This document shows positions 52,464 through 55,838 of a stretch of 55,838 nt of DNA, one piece after another. Under the pieces are notes generated by a model. The model was given only the letters and a program-made list of their open reading frames with translations, did no database searches and was not told the DNA's origin. How positions within the stretch are numbered: the stretch's first letter is position 1; each line of letters opens with the position of its first letter. Source of the DNA: Chlorobiota bacterium (GTDB lineage Bacteria; Bacteroidota; Bacteroidia; Bacteroidales; Marinilabiliaceae); assembly GCA_013153405.1 (NCBI GenBank), contig JAADEM010000051.1, forward strand, positions 1-55,838, given 5' to 3'. A program made the position numbers and the translations under genes.

Positions 52464-53933
52464 TTATTCTGGATTTTCAAGAATTTTATCTATTAAATGG
52501 TTAAGCTCTATTGTGGCTATCTTTGATGCATAGTCGGAAACAGCATACGGAATGACCAGAAGGTTTCCTGTAAGGTATGAGCCGCATGTGTATACAACAT
52601 TCGGAACATAACCTTCACGCTCTTCTTCGGTAGGGATAAGTAATGGTTCTTTAAGTCGTCCTAAAACCCTGGTAGGATCATTAAGGTCAAGCAGGTAGGC
52701 GCCCAGGCAGTATTTGCGCATCGGGCCTACACCATGTGTTATCAGTAACCATCCCCTGTCTGTTTTTATCGGGCTCCCGCCGTTTCCTATCTGTACCAGT
52801 TCCCAGTGATATTCAGGACGCAGAAGGATTTTTGCTTCCTCATCCCAGCAGCATATTGTGTCGGAAAACATAATATATGTGTTCACTCCGTCGATACGGC
52901 TTATCATGGCATATTTTCCGTTTATTTTTTCCGGGAACAGAGCGAGATTTTTATCAACGGCATATTTGCCGTGCAAAGGTCTTATATTGAAATGGTAAAA
53001 GTCTTTTGTTTCAAGTAACTTGGGCATTATTGAGAAGCCGTCATATGCTGTGTATGTTGCATAGTAGGTAAAACTGCCGTCATCATTGAAGAATTTAACA
53101 AATCTGGCATCTTCGATACCTTTCATTTCATATTTTGATATCGGAAATATTACTCTTTCAGAAATATCAGTGTCAAGTGAAAATTTTATGTCAATGAATG
53201 ATTTTGCCAGCCATCTTAACTCATGCAAAGTCTTTTGTTCTTCAAGTGTCAGGTTGTTTTTTTCGAAATAATCGAGTATTATAGGTTTAAGTTCGGAATA
53301 TGAAAAAGTATCAGGCAGCACGTTTAAAATAGGTTTGTAAAGTTTGCTGTCAATTTTCATCTGGGTTACTATTTTCTCAAACTCTTTTTTGTTAAGAGTA
53401 GCACCTTTAATAACCTCGGCCCCGTCAATAAACCTGCCTGAAGGCACAAGCTTTATTTGATTACCGTCGAGTAATGCTCTTCTGAATACAAGTGATGAAA
53501 TGTGGCCTTCTCCGGTGGCACGAAAACTAATGATTAGCCGTTTTTGTCCTTCGTCGAGTCCGTCCTGGTCAGGGTCTTCAACTACAGAAGGGTTGAAAAT
53601 GGCAGCTGATTCAATGGAGTATTCCATTGTGAAATATGCACCTATGAGCAGTTTTCTCCATTCGGTCAGGCTATTGGGATCAATCTCGAGTTGTTCTATT
53701 ACATAACTCACTTTCCCGAAATGTTTCATCAGAAGATTTGTAATTCTTCTGTGACGTCGTGAAAAATCACGCAGTATATCCCTAACAAGGTGTTCTACTC
53801 TCTGTTCGGGCATATCCAGCACTTTCTGAATAATACCAATAGCCCTTTCATCCCCGTAAAAGAAATGACGGGCAAAAACCCGTTTTGAGTCAGGGGTGAT
53901 GATAATGGGCAGTCTGTTTATTGCCAGTTTCAT
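52464..53933 (-). CDS. Second, larger GH130-family protein
   Basis: 489 residues, longer than the GH130 at 41012. A helical N-terminal extension (1-90) and an inserted helical region (170-250) surround the propeller. The catalytic Asp275 lies in GIEDARF, and IGNGGSPIKTDRGWLLITHGVG corresponds to the GH130 substrate loop; other blades end with GYVPNVVYTCG. No signal peptide. The function is likely a mannoside phosphorylase or hydrolase; GH130 subfamily not resolved. Probably shares a transcript with the reductase-like gene. Confidence 0.88.
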   Translation of the reverse strand: MKLAINRLPIIITPDSKRVFARHFFYGDERAIGIIQKVLDMPEQRVEHLVRDILRDFSRRHRRITNLLMKHFGKVSYVIEQLEIDPNSLTEWRKLLIGAYFTMEYSIESAAIFNPSVVEDPDQDGLDEGQKRLIISFRATGEGHISSLVFRRALLDGNQIKLVPSGRFIDGAEVIKGATLNKKEFEKIVTQMKIDSKLYKPILNVLPDTFSYSELKPIILDYFEKNNLTLEEQKTLHELRWLAKSFIDIKFSLDTDISERVIFPISKYEMKGIEDARFVKFFNDDGSFTYYATYTAYDGFSIMPKLLETKDFYHFNIRPLHGKYAVDKNLALFPEKINGKYAMISRIDGVNTYIMFSDTICCWDEEAKILLRPEYHWELVQIGNGGSPIKTDRGWLLITHGVGPMRKYCLGAYLLDLNDPTRVLGRLKEPLLIPTEEEREGYVPNVVYTCGSYLTGNLLVIPYAVSDYASKIATIELNHLIDKILENPE

Positions 53934-54137
53934 ATTTCCGGGATATTTGATTTAATGATAAAAAGATTAAACGTCATCGCTGTCTTTCTACGGCTTAATC
54001 GGGGATAAGGTTATTGTAAAAATAATTAAAGTTGATTTAAAACGGCAAATAAAGTGTAAGTAATTTTGGCTTTTGTTGTATGATGAGGTGAAAAGTTGTT
54101 GTTTTTTACAGCATAATACAGAAATAAGGTCAAAAAA

Positions 54138-54160
54138 AATCCTCCCTTGAGAGGAGGATT
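54138..54160 (-). terminator. Intrinsic terminator of rplS
   Basis: AATCCTCC (54138-54145) pairs with GGAGGATT (54153-54160) across a 7-nt loop; on the minus strand TTTTTTT follows. It is 20 nt after the rplS stop. Confidence 0.85.
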
Positions 54161-54180
54161 CTATAAGAATCGTATGATTG

Positions 54181-54528
54181 TCAGATTCTTTTTTCTTTGA
54201 TTCTTGCTTTTTTACCTGTAAGTCCGCGAAGATAGAATATTCTTGCTCTTCTGACTTTACCGGCACGATTAAGCTCAACTTTTTCAATGAAAGGGGAGTT
54301 CATCGGGAATATTCTTTCGATACCCACGTTGTTAGAGATTTTTCTAACAGTAAATCTTTTGTTGTTTCCATGTCCTTTAATCTGGATAACAACACCCTTG
54401 AATACCTGAATTCTTTCCTTGTTTCCTTCTTTGATCTTGTAGTGTACTGAAATAGTATCACCGGGACCAAACTTAGGCATCTCAATGCCACTCTCAAATG
54501 CTGACTCTGCTACTTTAATCAAGTCCAT
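54181..54528 (-). CDS. rplS: 50S ribosomal protein L19
   Basis: 115 residues, standard length for bL19, which sits at the subunit interface. Signature [18 protein letters not shown] (about 19-36), [18 protein letters not shown] and NVGIERIFP then [12 protein letters not shown] at the end. Transcribed alone with its own terminator. Confidence 0.98.
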   Translation of the reverse strand: MDLIKVAESAFESGIEMPKFGPGDTISVHYKIKEGNKERIQVFKGVVIQIKGHGNNKRFTVRKISNNVGIERIFPMNSPFIEKVELNRAGKVRRARIFYLRGLTGKKARIKEKRI

Positions 54529-54711
54529 TATCTTTTATTTTTCGGATTAAACTTATCCGCGCAATATTACTGACACCCGTGTTCAATAAGAGATTACGCA
54601 AAATCGGCGGCAAAAATAGTGTTTTAATGTTAATTAAAAAAAGATTTGATAATAATTGTTGAAAAAAACAATGTTTATACAGGTTTCTGCACCTGTTATG
54701 TTCTTAAATTA

Positions 54712-54954
54712 TCATTTTATCTTTTTTCTTTGTTTGCCGAAAATACTGGCAATACGTGCTTTTGTTTTTGCAAAAAGCGGATCCACTACTTTTGTGAGCA
54801 TTATCTGGTACAGCATTTTTTCAATGCTGAAATGCTTTTTTATGTTGTAAATACTCAACTGAAGCTTTTTTTCAGTAAGCCGCAGGTTGTAGTACAATTG
54901 TACTTTCTCAGCTTCAAAATCCTTAAACGATTTTATGTGTCTGTAGCTACTCAT
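54712..54954 (-). CDS. Small basic protein, last gene of a three-gene envelope group
   Basis: 80 residues, highly basic helical protein (IKSFKDFEAEKVQLYYNL near the start, C-terminal FGKQRKKIK). Its start overlaps the upstream holin-like gene by 8 nt, indicating coupling. It is conserved in position after YtxH and holin-type genes in Bacteroidota, with no assigned function. Confidence 0.7.
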   Translation of the reverse strand: MSSYRHIKSFKDFEAEKVQLYYNLRLTEKKLQLSIYNIKKHFSIEKMLYQIMLTKVVDPLFAKTKARIASIFGKQRKKIK

Positions 54955-55327
54955 CTTCTTCTAATTCATCTATGTTTTGTTCGGGAGGAAAGAAAATATT
55001 AATCATTGATTCTATTATTGGTTTTTCAATTACCTTGTGTCGTATAATCCAGAAAACCAATGCAAAAACAATGTATAGCCCAGCTACTGTGATATACCCG
55101 AAAACGTGTGAACCATACAGGTCGTTGAGCCAGGCTGCTCCTGCAAACGAGAGAAACATGACAGCAAAGAACATAACAAAAAACAGTACGGACTTAATTA
55201 TAAAGCCGGAAATGACCTTTGAGAAGTTCTCAGCCATGTTCAATCTTAAAAGATCGAAACGGGCATTGAAATAATCGTTAAGGTCGTTTTTACCTGTGTT
55301 GAGTTCTTCTTTTAAAGAATTATCCAT
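54947..55327 (-). CDS. Phage-holin-family (DUF1469-like) membrane protein
   Basis: 126 residues. A short polar N-terminus (1-38) is followed by two transmembrane helices (about 45-68 and 75-97) and an acidic C-terminal tail (NIDELEEDE). This layout is the holin-like/Holin-X type found in YtxH-associated clusters, likely an envelope protein with no lytic role. It overlaps the following gene by 8 nt. Confidence 0.82.
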   Translation of the reverse strand: MDNSLKEELNTGKNDLNDYFNARFDLLRLNMAENFSKVISGFIIKSVLFFVMFFAVMFLSFAGAAWLNDLYGSHVFGYITVAGLYIVFALVFWIIRHKVIEKPIIESMINIFFPPEQNIDELEEDE

Positions 55328-55472
55328 ACAACAACGAATTTAAATAACCGGAGACCGTAACTGTTTACGGCCTCCTTGTTTATGTGCAATTTACTGTAAA
55401 GATACGTTGTTTGCATCAAAGTTTAAAAATCCCGGCGGTAAAATGTGCCTGAATATTTTTTCAGTGGAGAAT

Positions 55473-55781
55473 TTACTTAGCTTCGGCACTGGTTTCAACT
55501 TCTTCTTCGTTGAGAGAGAGCTTTTTTTGATACTCTTTGAGAAGAGTCTCAAGCTTCTTTTCGATTTCGTTAATCTTTTTCTTAAGCTCGCCTTTAAGTT
55601 CTCCACCTTTCTCTTCTACTTTTTTGCGAAGATCGGAAAGTTCTTTTTCCAGTTCGTCTTTTTTCTCTTTAAGTTGTTCTCTTGTTTCAGCTCCTGTCTG
55701 GGGTGTGAATAGCATTGCCAAAGCAGCACCAATAGTGGCACCGGCTATCAATCCTCCTAAAAATAAACCTGTATTTCTCAT
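55473..55781 (-). CDS. YtxH-domain protein
   Basis: 102 residues. N-terminal glycine-rich transmembrane segment GLFLGGLIAGATIGAALAML (residues 5-24), followed by FTPQTGAETREQL, the YtxH signature, and an amphipathic Lys/Glu-rich coiled coil to residue 98. YtxH proteins are general-stress membrane proteins. 145 bp separates it from the next gene and shows no terminator, so the three genes may form an operon. Confidence 0.9.
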   Translation of the reverse strand: MRNTGLFLGGLIAGATIGAALAMLFTPQTGAETREQLKEKKDELEKELSDLRKKVEEKGGELKGELKKKINEIEKKLETLLKEYQKKLSLNEEEVETSAEAK

Positions 55782-55838
55782 GGTTAAAAATTTTTATCGG
55801 TTATTAAAAAATATCATTTCTTTTCATTTAATTAAAAT

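Overview
The window reads as chromosomal DNA of a Bacteroidota bacterium, most likely an anaerobic or facultative member of the Bacteroidales/Marinilabiliales group. Supporting signs are low GC, A-rich leaders without strong Shine-Dalgarno sequences, at least twelve exact TAnnTTTG promoter -7 elements 22-50 nt upstream of start codons, a complete bat (Bacteroides aerotolerance) operon, LytS/LytTR signalling, ATP-type PEP carboxykinase, folP next to cdaA, and a fucosidase/sulfatase catabolic cluster. The genus is inferred, not shown. No rRNA, tRNA, CRISPR array, prophage or full insertion sequence was recognised.

Layout. 1-8.6 kb: a chagasin-like inhibitor, a META-domain lipoprotein, a CarD/Tudor-like protein, a TRIC channel, an MscS channel, pyrBI with a possible attenuator leader, a flavin reductase, an MFS transporter, and an XRE regulator paired with a small membrane protein. 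8.9-17.5 kb: an RND efflux operon (adaptor, pump, TolC), then a LytS-type kinase and LytTR regulator separated by a repeat, then a MaoC-like hydratase. 17.5-27.8 kb: housekeeping genes (folP, cdaA, a TIGR01777-type epimerase, recQ, glutamine synthetase, pckA, xerD) and a DUF3298 lipoprotein. 28.4-37.6 kb, minus strand: moxR, a small ORF, a DUF58 protein, a membrane protein, batA, batB, batC, batD and batE. 37.8-43.0 kb: a CAP-domain protein, then glycosyltransferase(+toroid), GH130 and glycosyltransferase. 43.1-51.6 kb: an AraC regulator diverging from an alpha-L-fucosidase, sulfatase, UroD-family protein, GNAT, sodium/solute symporter and secreted mutarotase. 51.7-55.8 kb, minus strand: a steroid-reductase-like membrane protein, a second GH130, rplS, and three small envelope/stress genes.

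How genes work together. pyrB and pyrI make aspartate transcarbamoylase. The RND trio forms one tripartite pump. MoxR and the Bat proteins are thought to form a chaperone/von Willebrand membrane assembly. The GT-GH130-GT cassette pairs glycoside synthesis with a phosphorylase-type enzyme. The fucosidase cluster would release, desulfate, import and isomerise fucose-like sugars, but it has no SusC/SusD pair here.

Least explained by gene calls: (1) a probable stand-alone small RNA at about 17575-17720, between its own promoter-like sequence and a strong terminator, with folP having a separate promoter downstream; (2) a leader ORF plus terminator before pyrB resembling enterobacterial pyrBI attenuation; (3) the fused glycosyltransferase/GH130 cassette with a sigma-54-like upstream sequence; (4) several families of short dispersed intergenic repeats, including an element with ATGTCCAAAAAGT terminal inverted repeats present at both 1-123 and 27975-28363.
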